The notes under the pieces are model-generated. The model was not told the origin of the DNA. It was given only the letters and a program-made list of their open reading frames with translations, and ran no database searches. From Nonomuraea sp. SYSU D8015 (GTDB lineage: Bacteria > Actinomycetota > Actinomycetes > Streptosporangiales > Streptosporangiaceae), in the NCBI RefSeq assembly GCF_008065375.1, contig NZ_VJYI01000005.1:186001-250000 (forward strand): a stretch of 64,000 bases of DNA, in the 5' to 3' direction. This document shows, piece by piece, positions 15,698 through 25,158 of the stretch (position 1 is the stretch's first letter; each line of letters begins with the position of its first letter). The translations under genes and the position numbers were made by a program.

Positions 15698-17575
15698 TCA
15701 GGGGAGCTTGCCGAGGACCACGGGGAGACGCAGGGACGAGTGGCCCGGCGAGACCGTGATCTTCGTGCCCGGCGGGTACCGCAGGGTGTAGTCGTAGTCG
15801 GTCGAGATGATCACCAGGCCCAGCCGGTGCCCCTTCTTGAACAGGTAGTCCGTCGGCTGGAAGTCCCAGGTGAAGGTGTACTCCTTGCCCGGGCGGAGCG
15901 GCTCGGTCCTGTCCGGCCGGTGCCGGTTGCGGACGTCGAGCCAGCCCCGGGTGACGATCTTGTACGGCGTCGCGGCCGTGCCGAGCACCCGCAGCGTGGT
16001 GCAGCCCGTGTCACCCGGGACACCCTGGCCGTAGCAGTAGGTCTGGCCGGTCGAGAGCAGGCGGCCGTCAGGCCGGACGTCCTCGCCGTAGTCCACCAGC
16101 AACGCCGTCAGGTACGGCGACGCCCCGTCCTTGAACGAGGCCCGCACCGACACCGTCGGCGTGCCGGAGATCCGCACGTCGGCGGGCAGGCCACCGGTCA
16201 CGTACGCCAGCCGGTTCGGATCCGCCCCCGTCGCCTCGACCAGCTGCTCGGCGGTCCTGACCTTCTGGTCCACGAAGGATTCCCTGGCCGACGGGCCGGG
16301 CAGCAGGCCGAGGCTCCCGCCGGACCGCGGCCGGAGGGGCACGGTCGTCGCGCCGGGCAGCGGCCACGACCGGTGCTGCGCCCACTGGCCGGCCGCGATC
16401 TCCACGTCGGCCTGCGGCTCGCGCATGATGCCCGAGTCGATCCCGTACAGCCAGTGGTCGAACCAGCCGTGCAGCTGGCGCAGCCACTCGGCCGTGCGCA
16501 GGCTGAAGGGGTTCATGTGGGTGCCCTGGTGCAACCAGATCTTGCGCGGCACGTGCCGCTTGGCCAGGGCGTACCACCACTGGGCGAACTGCTTGGTCTT
16601 GACGTTCCAGTCGTTGAGCCCGTGCACGACGAAGACGCTGGCCTTGACCTTGCCGACGTCGTTGAGGTAGTTGCGGGCGTCCCAGACCGGGCTGTAGTCG
16701 CCGGTGATCCGGTCCTGGGCGGCGGTGATCTGGTCGATCAACGCGCCGCAGGCCTCCTGGCCGTTCTCCCTGGTCAGCACGTATTTGGCGAGCACGTCCA
16801 GGTCCTCGCCCTGGAAGCCGCCGGGGGCGAGCACGCCGCCGTTGGCGCGGTAGTAGTCGTACCAGCTGGAGATCGCGGCGATCGGGACGATCGTCTCCAG
16901 GCCCTCGACGCCGGTCGCGGCGACCGCGTTGGGCAGCGTGCCGTTGTAGGAGACGCCGATCATGCCCACTTTGCCGGTCGACCAGGTGGCCTCGACCGGG
17001 TTGCCGGCGGCGTCGTAGCCCTTGGCGCGGCCGTTCAGCCAGTCGATCGCCGCCTTCGGGCCCTCGGTCTCGTTGCGGTCGCCGGAGGTCGGGCAGCCGG
17101 TGGCGCGGCCGCTGCCGAGGTTCTCCACCAGCGCGATCGCGTAGCCGCGGGGCAGGAAGTAGTTGTCGTAGTAGCCGTCGAACGGCTCGGCGGCCAGCTT
17201 GTCGGCCAGCGCCTTGAGCGTCGGGAGGGGGTTGCCGTTCTCGTCCACGTCCACGGGGTGGTTGGCGACGTCGTTGCCGCCGGCGTAGTACGGGCTGGCC
17301 TCCATGATCACCGGGACCTTCAGTCCCTGGTCGGTCTCCTTGGGGCGCAGGATGTCCACCGCGACCCGGTCCGGTTCGCCGTCGTTGTCGCTGTCGGTCC
17401 CCGCGACCTCGACGAACACCGTCTGTTTGATGGCGTCCGCCCGGGAGAAGACCGGCTGGGTGGCGTTGTTCTCGATCTTGATAGCTGGGGTGTCGGCTGT
17501 GGCGGGCGCGGTGCCGGCTAAGGTCGCGACGAGGAGCGCGACGAGCGGCACGGCCAGTGCTTGCCTAGGGTGCAT
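15698..17575 (-). CDS. Secreted X-prolyl dipeptidyl aminopeptidase (peptidase S15)
   Basis: A 625-residue secreted serine peptidase that releases X-Pro dipeptides. It has a signal peptide (ALAVPLVALLVATLAGTAPA, cut near ATA/DT), an alpha/beta-hydrolase core with the nucleophile motif GVSYNGTLP, the acid region VVHGLNDWNV, the His region LHQGTHMNPF, and a C-terminal jelly-roll (XPD_C) domain (FQPTDYLFKKGHRLGLVIIS). The ATG at 17575 begins the signal peptide. It probably feeds extracellular peptide use. Monocistronic. Confidence 0.92.
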   Translation of the reverse strand: MHPRQALAVPLVALLVATLAGTAPATADTPAIKIENNATQPVFSRADAIKQTVFVEVAGTDSDNDGEPDRVAVDILRPKETDQGLKVPVIMEASPYYAGGNDVANHPVDVDENGNPLPTLKALADKLAAEPFDGYYDNYFLPRGYAIALVENLGSGRATGCPTSGDRNETEGPKAAIDWLNGRAKGYDAAGNPVEATWSTGKVGMIGVSYNGTLPNAVAATGVEGLETIVPIAAISSWYDYYRANGGVLAPGGFQGEDLDVLAKYVLTRENGQEACGALIDQITAAQDRITGDYSPVWDARNYLNDVGKVKASVFVVHGLNDWNVKTKQFAQWWYALAKRHVPRKIWLHQGTHMNPFSLRTAEWLRQLHGWFDHWLYGIDSGIMREPQADVEIAAGQWAQHRSWPLPGATTVPLRPRSGGSLGLLPGPSARESFVDQKVRTAEQLVEATGADPNRLAYVTGGLPADVRISGTPTVSVRASFKDGASPYLTALLVDYGEDVRPDGRLLSTGQTYCYGQGVPGDTGCTTLRVLGTAATPYKIVTRGWLDVRNRHRPDRTEPLRPGKEYTFTWDFQPTDYLFKKGHRLGLVIISTDYDYTLRYPPGTKITVSPGHSSLRLPVVLGKLP

Positions 17576-17866
17576 ACGGGGCTCCGATACGGGAAGATTC
17601 CACCGTCGCTCGAATCTCCGCCATGATCCGGCCTTGGGCAAGAGGTGATTACCTCCCAAAGCTGGGCAAAAGTTTTGCCAACGCATGGCGCGCCCCGTAT
17701 GCGGGGATTCAGGTCACGGACGCGCCTGAGGTCGATAACGGAGCGGTTGCGACACTGTGTGCCGGTTTGGTCCGCCCTGGTCAAGCAACTATCTTCCGTG
17801 CAGGTGCCGTACGTTTCTTCGCGCCTGCGATGAAGTTCGACGGCGGGGAAATGGAAGGGAGTCGCC
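17576..17866. promoter_or_regulatory. Divergent control region of the S15 peptidase and nucleoside operon
   Basis: This 291-bp gap is rich in short dyads: GAGGT/ACCTC (17642-17655), the perfect 15-mer GGCAAAAGTTTTGCC (17665-17679) and CCCCG-TATG-CGGGG (17693-17706). It ends with the ribosome-binding site GGAAGGGA six bases before the TTG start of the nucleoside-binding protein. No purine riboswitch core was recognised. Confidence 0.55.
17665..17679. promoter_or_regulatory. Perfect 15-bp palindrome, candidate operator
   Basis: GGCAAAAGTTTTGCC has 7-bp perfect arms around a central G. It is 188 bases upstream of the nucleoside transporter operon and 90 bases upstream of the divergent peptidase start. 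The regulator is unknown and not encoded next to it. Confidence 0.55.
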
Positions 17867-18937
17867 TTGCTCGGCAAGCGATTCAACAGGATGGCGATCG
17901 GCACGGTGGCCGGCGTCATGCTCATGGCAGCGGCCGCCTGTGGTGGCGGCGGCGGGGGCGCCACGACGGCCAGCGAGGCGCCGACCGGTGGCGCGAGCAG
18001 CGAGGCGCCCAAGAGCGCGCTCAAGGTGGGTCTGGCGTTCGACATCGGCGGGCGCGGCGACAAGTCCTTCAACGACGCCGCGTACGCCGGCCTGGAGAAG
18101 GCCAAGACGGAGCTCGGCGCCGAGATCAAGGAGCTGAGCCCGGCCGCCGACGGTTCGAACCGCGGCGACCTGCTGCGCCAGCTCGCCGACGCGGGCTACA
18201 ACCCGATCATCGGTGTCGGCTTCGCCTACGGCGAGGACATCAAGAAGGCGGCCGAGGAATACCCGGACATCCAGTTCGCGGTCGTGGACTCCGCCTCCAA
18301 CGCGCCCAACGTGACCGGCCTGCTGTTCGCCGAGGAGCAGGGCTCCTACCTGGCCGGCGTCGCCGCCGCGACCAAGTCGGAGAGCGGCCACATCGGCTTC
18401 GTCGGCGGTGTCGAGAACGACCTGATCAAGAAGTTCGAGGCGGGCTACGTGGCCGGCGCGAAGTCGGTCAAGTCGGACATCAAGATCGATATCAAGTACC
18501 TCACGCCCGACGGTGACTTCTCCGGCTTCAAGGCCCCGGACAAGGGCAAGGTCGCGGCCGACAAGATGTACCAGGACGGCGCCGACATCGTCTACCACGC
18601 CTCCGGCGACTCCGGCCTCGGCGTCTTCCAGGCGGCGGCCGCGGCCAAGAAGAAGGCCATCGGCGTCGACTCCGACCAGCGCCAGACGGTCAAGGAGACC
18701 GACCTGCAGTCGGTCATCATGACCTCGATGCTCAAGCGCGTCGACGTCGGCGTGTTCGAGTTCATCAAGGCCTTCCAGGGCGGCGCCAAGGGCGGCAGCA
18801 ACGTCACGTACGACCTCAAGGTCGACGGCGTGGGCCTGTCCACCACCGGCGGCGAGATCGACGACATCAAGGACAAGCTCGACGCCGCCAAGAAGGACAT
18901 CGTGGACGGCAAAATCACGGTTCCGGCCAAGCCGTAA
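17867..18937 (+). CDS. BMP-family nucleoside-binding lipoprotein
   Basis: A 356-residue ABC transporter substrate-binding lipoprotein of the basic-membrane-protein (Med/BmpA) family, which bind purine and pyrimidine nucleosides. It has a signal sequence with a lipobox-type AAAAC before a Gly run (Cys about position 24), then the periplasmic-binding fold (GLAFDIGGRGDKSFNDAAYA; NPIIGVGFAYGEDIKKAAEE; GFVGGVENDLIKKFEAGYVA). Start is TTG at 17867, set by GGAAGGGA six bases upstream. It is the first gene of the transporter-cdd-deoA operon, and the hairpin at 18961-18986 should keep its transcript more abundant than the rest. Confidence 0.93.
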   Translation: MLGKRFNRMAIGTVAGVMLMAAAACGGGGGGATTASEAPTGGASSEAPKSALKVGLAFDIGGRGDKSFNDAAYAGLEKAKTELGAEIKELSPAADGSNRGDLLRQLADAGYNPIIGVGFAYGEDIKKAAEEYPDIQFAVVDSASNAPNVTGLLFAEEQGSYLAGVAAATKSESGHIGFVGGVENDLIKKFEAGYVAGAKSVKSDIKIDIKYLTPDGDFSGFKAPDKGKVAADKMYQDGADIVYHASGDSGLGVFQAAAAAKKKAIGVDSDQRQTVKETDLQSVIMTSMLKRVDVGVFEFIKAFQGGAKGGSNVTYDLKVDGVGLSTTGGEIDDIKDKLDAAKKDIVDGKITVPAKP

Positions 18938-18960
18938 CCTGGGTAGGAGCATCGACTGAG

Positions 18961-18986
18961 GGCCCGGAGTCCGGTTACTTCGGGCC
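18961..18986 (+). terminator. Intra-operon stem-loop after the binding protein
   Basis: GGCCCGGAG (18961-18969) pairs with CTTCGGGCC (18978-18986), nine pairs including one G-U, with an 8-base loop. It sits 23 bases after the binding-protein stop and 42 bases before the ATPase gene. Such hairpins in ABC operons act as partial terminators or 3' stabilisers. Confidence 0.6.
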
Positions 18987-19028
18987 TTCCGTCTATCCCC
19001 TGCCCGCCTGAGGAGAAGGCGCAACGAG

Positions 19029-20642
19029 ATGAGTGCTGACACCCTGGCCACGGCGAAATTCCCCGCCGTAGAGCTGGAGGGCATCACCAAGCGTTTCCCC
19101 GGCGTCGTCGCCAACCACGACATCCGCATCACGGTCCAAGCCGGGACGGTGCACGCCATCGTCGGGGAGAACGGCGCGGGCAAGTCCACCCTGATGAAGA
19201 TCCTGTACGGGATGCAGAAGCCGGACGAGGGCAGCATCAGGGTCGACGGCAAGGACGTGAGCTTCCGTACCCCCAGTGACGCCATCGAGGTCGGCATCGG
19301 CATGGTGCACCAGCACTTCATGCTGGCCGACAACCTCACCGTTCTGGAGAACATCGTCCTCGGCGCCGAGCCGAAGAAGGACGTCAGGCTCGACACCGCC
19401 GGGGCCCGCAAGCGCATCAACGCGCTGGCCGCGAGCCACGGCCTGCGGGTCGACCCCGACAAGCTCGTGGAGGACCTCGGCGTCGGCGACCGCCAGCGCG
19501 TGGAGATCCTCAAGGTCCTCTACCGCGGCGCCCGCATCCTCATCCTCGACGAGCCGACCGCCGTGCTCGTCCCCCAGGAGGTCGAGGAGCTCTTCCAGAA
19601 CCTGCGCGAGCTCAAGGCCGAGGGCCTGACCGTCATCTTCATCTCCCACAAGCTCGACGAGGTGCTCGACATCGCCGACGCGATCACCGTGATCCGGCGC
19701 GGCACCACCGTCGCGAGCCTGCCCAGGAGCGAGGTCACCAGCGCCCGCCAGCTCGCCGAGCTCATGGTCGGCAGCGAGCTGCCCACGCCGGAGACCCGCG
19801 AGTCCACGGTGACCGACCGCGTGGCCTTCAAGGTCGAGGACCTCACCATGGAGGCCGACGGCTACCGCCCGGCGCCCAAGGGCACCCCCGTCCGGACGTA
19901 CGTCGAGAAGCTCCGCGCGGAGGGCAAACGGCTCCTGCTCGACGACGTGTCGTTCGAAATCCACGAGGGCGAGATCCTCGGCATCGCCGGCGTCGAGGGC
20001 AACGGCCAGTCCGAGCTGATCGAGGCCATCATGGGCATCCGCCCGGCGCACGGCACGATCAGGCTCGGCGAACACGACATCAGCGCCTGGTCCACGCTCA
20101 AGCGGCGGGAGTCCGGCATCGGCTACATCCCCGAGGACCGGCACCGGCAGGGTCTGCTGCTGGAGGCCTCGCTGTGGGAGAACCGCGTGCTCGGCCACCA
20201 GACCAGGAAGCCCGCGCGCAGCGGCATCTGGGTCGACCGCAGCGCCTCCAAACGCGACACCGCGCGCATCGTCAAGGACTACGACGTCCGCACGCCGAGC
20301 GTCGACACCCTGGCCCTCGCCCTGTCCGGCGGCAACCAGCAGAAGCTGATCGTGGGCCGCGAGATGAGCGGCGCGCCCAAGTTCCTCATCGCCGCGCACC
20401 CGACGCGCGGCGTGGACGTCGGCGCGCAGGCCGCCATCTGGGACCACCTGCGCAACGCCAGGGCTGCGGGACTGGCGGTCCTGCTCATCTCCGCCGACCT
20501 CGACGAGCTGATCGGCCTGTCCGACACGATCCAGGTGATCTACCGGGGACGGCTCGTGGCCGCGCTCGACCCTTCCGACATCACGCCCGAGCGGCTGGGC
20601 GGCTACATGACCGGCGCCATCGCCGGCACTGAGGAGACGTGA
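19029..20642 (+). CDS. Nucleoside ABC transporter ATP-binding protein (two ABC domains)
   Basis: A 537-residue double ATPase. The first domain has Walker A GENGAGKS (46-53), a degenerate signature (GVGDRQRVEI) and Walker B ILILDEPTAVL. The second has a degenerate Walker A (GVEGNGQSEL), the signature LSGGNQQK and an altered Walker B (FLIAAHPTRGVDVGA). This asymmetry is normal for the nucleoside/BMP and sugar CUT2 families. Its stop overlaps the next gene's ATG by one base. It powers uptake with the two permeases. Confidence 0.95.
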   Translation: MSADTLATAKFPAVELEGITKRFPGVVANHDIRITVQAGTVHAIVGENGAGKSTLMKILYGMQKPDEGSIRVDGKDVSFRTPSDAIEVGIGMVHQHFMLADNLTVLENIVLGAEPKKDVRLDTAGARKRINALAASHGLRVDPDKLVEDLGVGDRQRVEILKVLYRGARILILDEPTAVLVPQEVEELFQNLRELKAEGLTVIFISHKLDEVLDIADAITVIRRGTTVASLPRSEVTSARQLAELMVGSELPTPETRESTVTDRVAFKVEDLTMEADGYRPAPKGTPVRTYVEKLRAEGKRLLLDDVSFEIHEGEILGIAGVEGNGQSELIEAIMGIRPAHGTIRLGEHDISAWSTLKRRESGIGYIPEDRHRQGLLLEASLWENRVLGHQTRKPARSGIWVDRSASKRDTARIVKDYDVRTPSVDTLALALSGGNQQKLIVGREMSGAPKFLIAAHPTRGVDVGAQAAIWDHLRNARAAGLAVLLISADLDELIGLSDTIQVIYRGRLVAALDPSDITPERLGGYMTGAIAGTEET

Positions 20643-21784
20643 TGCCCGCGGGGCTCAACCGGGCGCTGCTCACCGTGGCCGGCGCCGTCATCGCGATCAT
20701 CCTGGCCATCGCGATCTCCAGCGTGGCGATCACCGCCGCGGGCGCCAGCCCGATCGACGCGTTCGCCGCGTTCTTCGACTTCGGCGCCTCGGAGCGGGCG
20801 CAGTCCAACGGCATCGCGGCCTTCATCAACCGGGCTGTGCCGCTGTTCATCGCCGGCCTCGCGGTGGCCGTCGGTTTCCGTATGAACCTCTTCAACATCG
20901 GCGTGGAGGGGCAATACCGGCTGGCCGCCATCTGCGCGGCGTACGTCGGCTCGACGTTCACGGCGCCCGCGCCGATCCAGATCGCGGTGATCATCGTCGT
21001 GGCGGCGGCCGTCGGCGGGCTCTACGCGCTCATCCCGGCGGTCATGAAGGTGACCAGGGGCGTGAACGAGGTCATCGCCACGATCATGCTCAACTACATC
21101 GCGATCAACCTGACGTCCTACCTCGTCCGCGGGCCGTTCGCGGGCGAGCGCGCCGCGGGGCAGCTCACCACGACGACGCCGGAGCTGCCGGAGTCGGCCA
21201 TGTTCCCGAACCTCAACTTCGTCTTCGAGTTGTTCGGGCTGCTCCCGCCGACGCGTGGCGGCGGCGTGTGGGGCTTCCTGCTCGTGGCGATCGTGCTCGG
21301 CATCGTCATCTGGGTCGTGCTCGAACGCACCCGCTTCGGCTTCAACGTCAAGGCCAGCGGGCTCAACGGCCCGGCCGCGCTCGCCTCCGGCATCGACTCG
21401 AAGAAGATGATCATCGCGGCGATGGTCATGTCCGGCTCGATCGCCGGGCTCATCGGCCTGCCGGAGATCCTCGGCGACAAGGGCGCCTTCAACTCCAACT
21501 TCACCGCTGGACTGGGCTTCCTCGGCATCGCGGTGGCGCTGCTCGGCCGGAACAAGCCGGTCGGCATCGCGGTCGCCGCGCTGCTGTTCGCCTTCCTCGA
21601 CCGGGCCCAGGGCGCGCTGCAGATCGCGAACGTGCCGCCGTCCGTCATCACGATCATCCAGGGCGTGATCGTGCTGCTGGTCGTGGTGGCCAACGAGGTG
21701 ACGAACCGGCTGGCGCTCAGACTCGAGGAGCAGCGGGCCGCCCAGGAGCTCGGCAGGAAGCAACCGGTTGAGGTGGCAGCATGA
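20642..21784 (+). CDS. Nucleoside ABC transporter permease 1
   Basis: A 380-residue permease of the BPD_transp_2 family with about 8-10 hydrophobic helices. The diagnostic segment GFRMNLFNIGVEGQYRLAAI and the coupling region ATIMLNYIAINL are present. ATG 20642 overlaps the upstream stop (TGATG); an adjacent GTG at 20639 would add one residue. The next permease overlaps by ATGA. Confidence 0.94.
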   Translation: MPAGLNRALLTVAGAVIAIILAIAISSVAITAAGASPIDAFAAFFDFGASERAQSNGIAAFINRAVPLFIAGLAVAVGFRMNLFNIGVEGQYRLAAICAAYVGSTFTAPAPIQIAVIIVVAAAVGGLYALIPAVMKVTRGVNEVIATIMLNYIAINLTSYLVRGPFAGERAAGQLTTTTPELPESAMFPNLNFVFELFGLLPPTRGGGVWGFLLVAIVLGIVIWVVLERTRFGFNVKASGLNGPAALASGIDSKKMIIAAMVMSGSIAGLIGLPEILGDKGAFNSNFTAGLGFLGIAVALLGRNKPVGIAVAALLFAFLDRAQGALQIANVPPSVITIIQGVIVLLVVVANEVTNRLALRLEEQRAAQELGRKQPVEVAA

Positions 21785-23061
21785 CCAGGTTCACCAAGTA
21801 CCACCTCGTGCTCGTCGGCGTCGCCGCGCTCCTCCTGGTGATGTCACTGGTCCGCGTCGTGTCGGGTCAGAACGACATCACCTCCTCCGGCACGTTCTCC
21901 GCGGCCCTGCTGCTGGCCGTGCCGATCGGCCTCGCCGGCCTCGGCGGTCTGTGGGCCGAGCGGGCCGGCGTGGTCAACATCGGGCTCGAAGGCATGATGG
22001 TGCTCGGCACCTGGTTCGCCGGATGGGCCGGCTACCAGTGGGGACCCCTGGCCGCGCTGATCGCCGGGTTGCTCGGCGGCGCGCTCGGCGGCCTCATCCA
22101 CGCCGTGGCCACCGTGACGTTCGGCGTGGACCACATCATCAGCGGCGTCGCCATCAACCTGCTCGGCCCCGGCGTCACCCGCTTCCTGTCCGAGGTGCTC
22201 TACAAGGAGGGCACCCCGGCGGCCGACGCCGGCGCGGGCATCACCACCTCGCCCGCGATCACCGGGCGGACGTGGCAGCCCAGCCTGCCGTTGCTCTCCG
22301 ACGGGCCCGACCTGCTCGGAAAGCTTGAGAACACCCACTGGTTCCTGCTCTCCGACGTCGCGGGCATCGTGCGCGGCCTCACCCACAACGTGAACATCCT
22401 GGTGGTCCTGGCGGTCCTGCTGCTGCCCCTGACGTTCTTCGTGCTCTGGCGCACGGCCTTCGGCCTGCGGCTGCGCTCGGTGGGCGAGAACCCGTGGGCG
22501 GCCGAGTCGCTGGGCGTGAACGTCTACCTGACCAAGTACATCGCGGTCGTCATCTCCGGCGCCTTCGCCGGGCTGGGCGGCGTGTTCCTGGTGTTCGTCT
22601 CCACCAAGTACGTGGAGGGCCAGACGGGCGGGCGCGGCTTCATCGGCCTGGCCGCCATGATCTTCGGCAACTGGCGTCCCGGCGGGCTCGCGGCCGGCGC
22701 CTCGCTGTTCGGTTACGCCGACGGCCTGCAGCTGCGCAGCGCAGGGGCGGTCACGTCGTTCTTCCTGTTCGGGGCGGTGCTGCTGCTCGCCTACCTGGTG
22801 ATCAGGGCACGCCGGATGTTGTCGCCCACCCAGCCCGCCGAGCTGGCGGCCAGGACCGGCAAGGACTACACCATCATGGCGGCCGCCGCGGCGGGCATGG
22901 TCGTGCTGTTCTGGCTCTGGCTGACCGTAGACCAGCTGCCGAACGAGTTCGTCTTCATCACGCCGCACGTGCTCACGCTGCTCGTGCTCCTGGTGGCTTC
23001 GCAGCGCCTGCGGATGCCCAAGGCCGACGGCGTACGCTACCGCAGGGGGGAGCAGCATTGA
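21781..23061 (+). CDS. Nucleoside ABC transporter permease 2
   Basis: A 426-residue BPD_transp_2 permease with the family segment AGVVNIGLEGMMVLGTWFA and GVDHIISGVAINLLGPGVT. It pairs with permease 1 to form the channel. An extra C-terminal hydrophobic pair (TIMAAAAAGMVVLFWLWLTV, HVLTLLVLLVASQRL) makes it longer than permease 1, as usual for this partner. It overlaps the preceding gene by four bases (ATGA) and the cytidine deaminase by four (TTGA). Confidence 0.94.
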   Translation: MTRFTKYHLVLVGVAALLLVMSLVRVVSGQNDITSSGTFSAALLLAVPIGLAGLGGLWAERAGVVNIGLEGMMVLGTWFAGWAGYQWGPLAALIAGLLGGALGGLIHAVATVTFGVDHIISGVAINLLGPGVTRFLSEVLYKEGTPAADAGAGITTSPAITGRTWQPSLPLLSDGPDLLGKLENTHWFLLSDVAGIVRGLTHNVNILVVLAVLLLPLTFFVLWRTAFGLRLRSVGENPWAAESLGVNVYLTKYIAVVISGAFAGLGGVFLVFVSTKYVEGQTGGRGFIGLAAMIFGNWRPGGLAAGASLFGYADGLQLRSAGAVTSFFLFGAVLLLAYLVIRARRMLSPTQPAELAARTGKDYTIMAAAAAGMVVLFWLWLTVDQLPNEFVFITPHVLTLLVLLVASQRLRMPKADGVRYRRGEQH

Positions 23062-23453
23062 GCATCGACTGGGAGGGGCTCCGTGACGAGGCCACGGAGG
23101 CCATGAGGCACGCGTACGCGCCGTACTCGAAGTTCCCTGTGGGAGCGGCGGCGCTCGTCGACGACGGGCGGATCGTCACCGGCTGCAACGTCGAGAACGC
23201 CTCCTACGGCCTCGGCCTCTGCGCCGAGTGCGGGCTCGTGTCGGCGCTGCAGCTGTCCGGCGGCGGCCGGCTGGTGGCCTTCACCTGCGTGGACGGCCAC
23301 GGCGAGCTGCTGATGCCGTGCGGGCGCTGCCGTCAGCTCCTGTACGAGTTCGGCGGCGAGGACCTGCTGGTCGAGACCGTGGACGGGCCGAAGCCGATGT
23401 CCGAGATCCTGCCGTACGCCTTCGGCCCCGAAGACCTGAGCAGGAGCGCCTGA
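23058..23453 (+). CDS. cdd: Cytidine deaminase
   Basis: Deaminates cytidine and deoxycytidine to uridine forms. It is 131 residues, the size of the small tetrameric enzymes. The zinc site is complete: CAECGLVSAL (Cys and catalytic Glu) and PCGRCRQLL (two Cys); the substrate segment is VENASYG. Start is TTG at 23058, overlapping the permease stop and preceded by a G-rich ribosome-binding site. Coupling to the transporter indicates immediate use of imported nucleosides. Confidence 0.95.
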   Translation: MSIDWEGLRDEATEAMRHAYAPYSKFPVGAAALVDDGRIVTGCNVENASYGLGLCAECGLVSALQLSGGGRLVAFTCVDGHGELLMPCGRCRQLLYEFGGEDLLVETVDGPKPMSEILPYAFGPEDLSRSA

Positions 23454-24733
23454 TGGACGCCATCGAGGTCATCCGCGCCAAGCGCGACGGCGGCGAGCTC
23501 ACCACCGCCCAGATCGACTGGGTGATCGCCGCCTACACCCGCGGCGACGTGGCCGACGAGCAGATGTCCGCGCTGGCCATGGCCATCCTGCTCAACGGCA
23601 TGAACCGGCGCGAGATCGCCGACTGGACGCAGGCCATGATCCGCTCCGGCGAGCGCATGGACTGGTCGATGCTCGACCGGCCCACCGCCGACAAACACTC
23701 CACGGGCGGCGTGGGCGACAAGATCACGCTCCCGCTGGCGCCGCTGGTGGCGGCGTGCGGCGCGTACGTGCCGCAGCTGTCGGGCCGCGGCCTCGGCCAC
23801 ACCGGCGGCACCCTCGACAAGCTGGAGTCCATCCCCGGCTGGCGGGCCTCGCTCTCCAACGACGAGATGCTGCGCGTCCTGCGCTCGGCGGGCGCGGTGG
23901 TCTGCGCCGCGGGCTCGGGGCTGGCCCCGGCCGACAAGAAGCTGTACGCGTTGCGCGACGTCACCGGCACCGTCGAGTCGATCCCGCTGATCGCCTCGTC
24001 GATCATGTCGAAGAAGATCGCCGAGGGCACGGGCTCGCTCGTCCTCGACGTCAAGGTGGGCTCCGGGGCGTTCATGAAGACGGTCCCCGCGGCCCGGGAG
24101 CTGGCCGAGACCATGGTCGCGCTCGGGACGGACGCGGGGGTGCGCACGGTGGCGCTGCTCACTGCGATGGACCGGCCCCTGGGGCGGGCCGTGGGCAACG
24201 CGCTGGAGGTCGAGGAGTCCGTCGAGGTGCTCGCGGGCGGCGGGCCGTCGGACGTGGTGGAGCTGACGGTGCGGCTGGCGCGGGCGATGCTGGAGGCGGC
24301 CGGGGTCTCCGGCGGCAAGGACCCGGCCAAGGCGCTGCAGGACGGCTCGGCCATGGACGCGTGGCGGCGGATGATCTCCGCCCAGGGCGGGGACCCGGAC
24401 GCCGTGCTGCCTCGCGCGGCCGAGACCATGACCGTCGAGGCGCCGTCCTCGGGGGTGCTGACCAGGCTGGACGCGTACGCGGTGGGCCTGGCGGCCTGGC
24501 GGCTGGGGGCCGGCCGGGCGCGCAAGGAGGACCCGGTGTCGTCAGGGGCCGGGGTCACGCTGCACGCCAAGCCCGGCGATCTGGTGCGGGCCGGGCAGCC
24601 GTTGATGACGTTGCACGCCGACGAGACGGCGCGCTTCGAGCGGGCGCTGGAGGCCCTTGAGGGCGGCTACGCGGTGGGCGCGGCGAGCGAGGAGCATCTC
24701 CCGCTGGTCATCGACCGCATCACCGCGTCCTAG
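23453..24733 (+). CDS. deoA: Thymidine phosphorylase
   Basis: Phosphorolyses thymidine or deoxyuridine to the base and deoxyribose 1-phosphate. It is 426 residues; the three family domains are visible: the alpha domain with the signature KHSTGGVGDKITLPLAPLVA, the Gly-rich phosphate site LSGRGLGHTGGTLDKLES, and a C-terminal PYNP domain. ATG overlaps the cdd stop by one base. It is the last gene of the operon and its stop overlaps the convergent marR stop. Confidence 0.94.
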   Translation: MDAIEVIRAKRDGGELTTAQIDWVIAAYTRGDVADEQMSALAMAILLNGMNRREIADWTQAMIRSGERMDWSMLDRPTADKHSTGGVGDKITLPLAPLVAACGAYVPQLSGRGLGHTGGTLDKLESIPGWRASLSNDEMLRVLRSAGAVVCAAGSGLAPADKKLYALRDVTGTVESIPLIASSIMSKKIAEGTGSLVLDVKVGSGAFMKTVPAARELAETMVALGTDAGVRTVALLTAMDRPLGRAVGNALEVEESVEVLAGGGPSDVVELTVRLARAMLEAAGVSGGKDPAKALQDGSAMDAWRRMISAQGGDPDAVLPRAAETMTVEAPSSGVLTRLDAYAVGLAAWRLGAGRARKEDPVSSGAGVTLHAKPGDLVRAGQPLMTLHADETARFERALEALEGGYAVGAASEEHLPLVIDRITAS

Positions 24734-25128
24734 CGCCGGAGCGCGCCTTCGGGGGCCGGGGCGTCGGCGAAGATCTCCGTCAGGACGGCGTGGTGCGTCG
24801 GGAGCGCTTCCGCGTGCTTGGCGCGGCCTTCCGGGGTGATGCAGACGAACACGCCGCGCCGGTCGGAGTCGCAGGCGTTGCGTGCGACGAGCGCCGCCTT
24901 CTCCAGCCGCGCCACCACCCGGGACAGGGCGCTCTGGCTCAGATGGACCTCGTCGCAGAGCTCCTGCAGGCGCAGCTTCCTGTCGTGACGGACGATCCTG
25001 TCCAGCACCTCGAACTCGCTGGGCCCCAGCCCGTGACGATCACCTAGCTCACGCTCCAGCTCGCACATGGCCTTGGCATGCTTGGCCAGGACGTAATGCC
25101 AGGTCTCGACCACGAACTCCTCGTCCAT
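24730..25128 (-). CDS. MarR-family regulator of divergent MFS exporter
   Basis: A 132-residue MarR repressor with HTH and wing (LQELCDEVHLSQSALSRVV, then DSDRRGVFVCITPEGRAKH). It is short but complete for the family. It is divergent from a DHA2-type exporter with three phased ATGC-GCAT sites between them, so it most likely represses itself and the exporter. The inducing drug is unknown. Confidence 0.9.
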   Translation of the reverse strand: MDEEFVVETWHYVLAKHAKAMCELERELGDRHGLGPSEFEVLDRIVRHDRKLRLQELCDEVHLSQSALSRVVARLEKAALVARNACDSDRRGVFVCITPEGRAKHAEALPTHHAVLTEIFADAPAPEGALRR

Positions 25129-25158
25129 GTCGCGGAGGTTACCACTCGGCTAAAACTT

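Noticed and set aside
17642..17706. Purine or other known riboswitch before the nucleoside-binding protein
   Set aside because: Only short separate dyads are present; no conserved aptamer core was recognised and they are more than 150 bases from the start codon.
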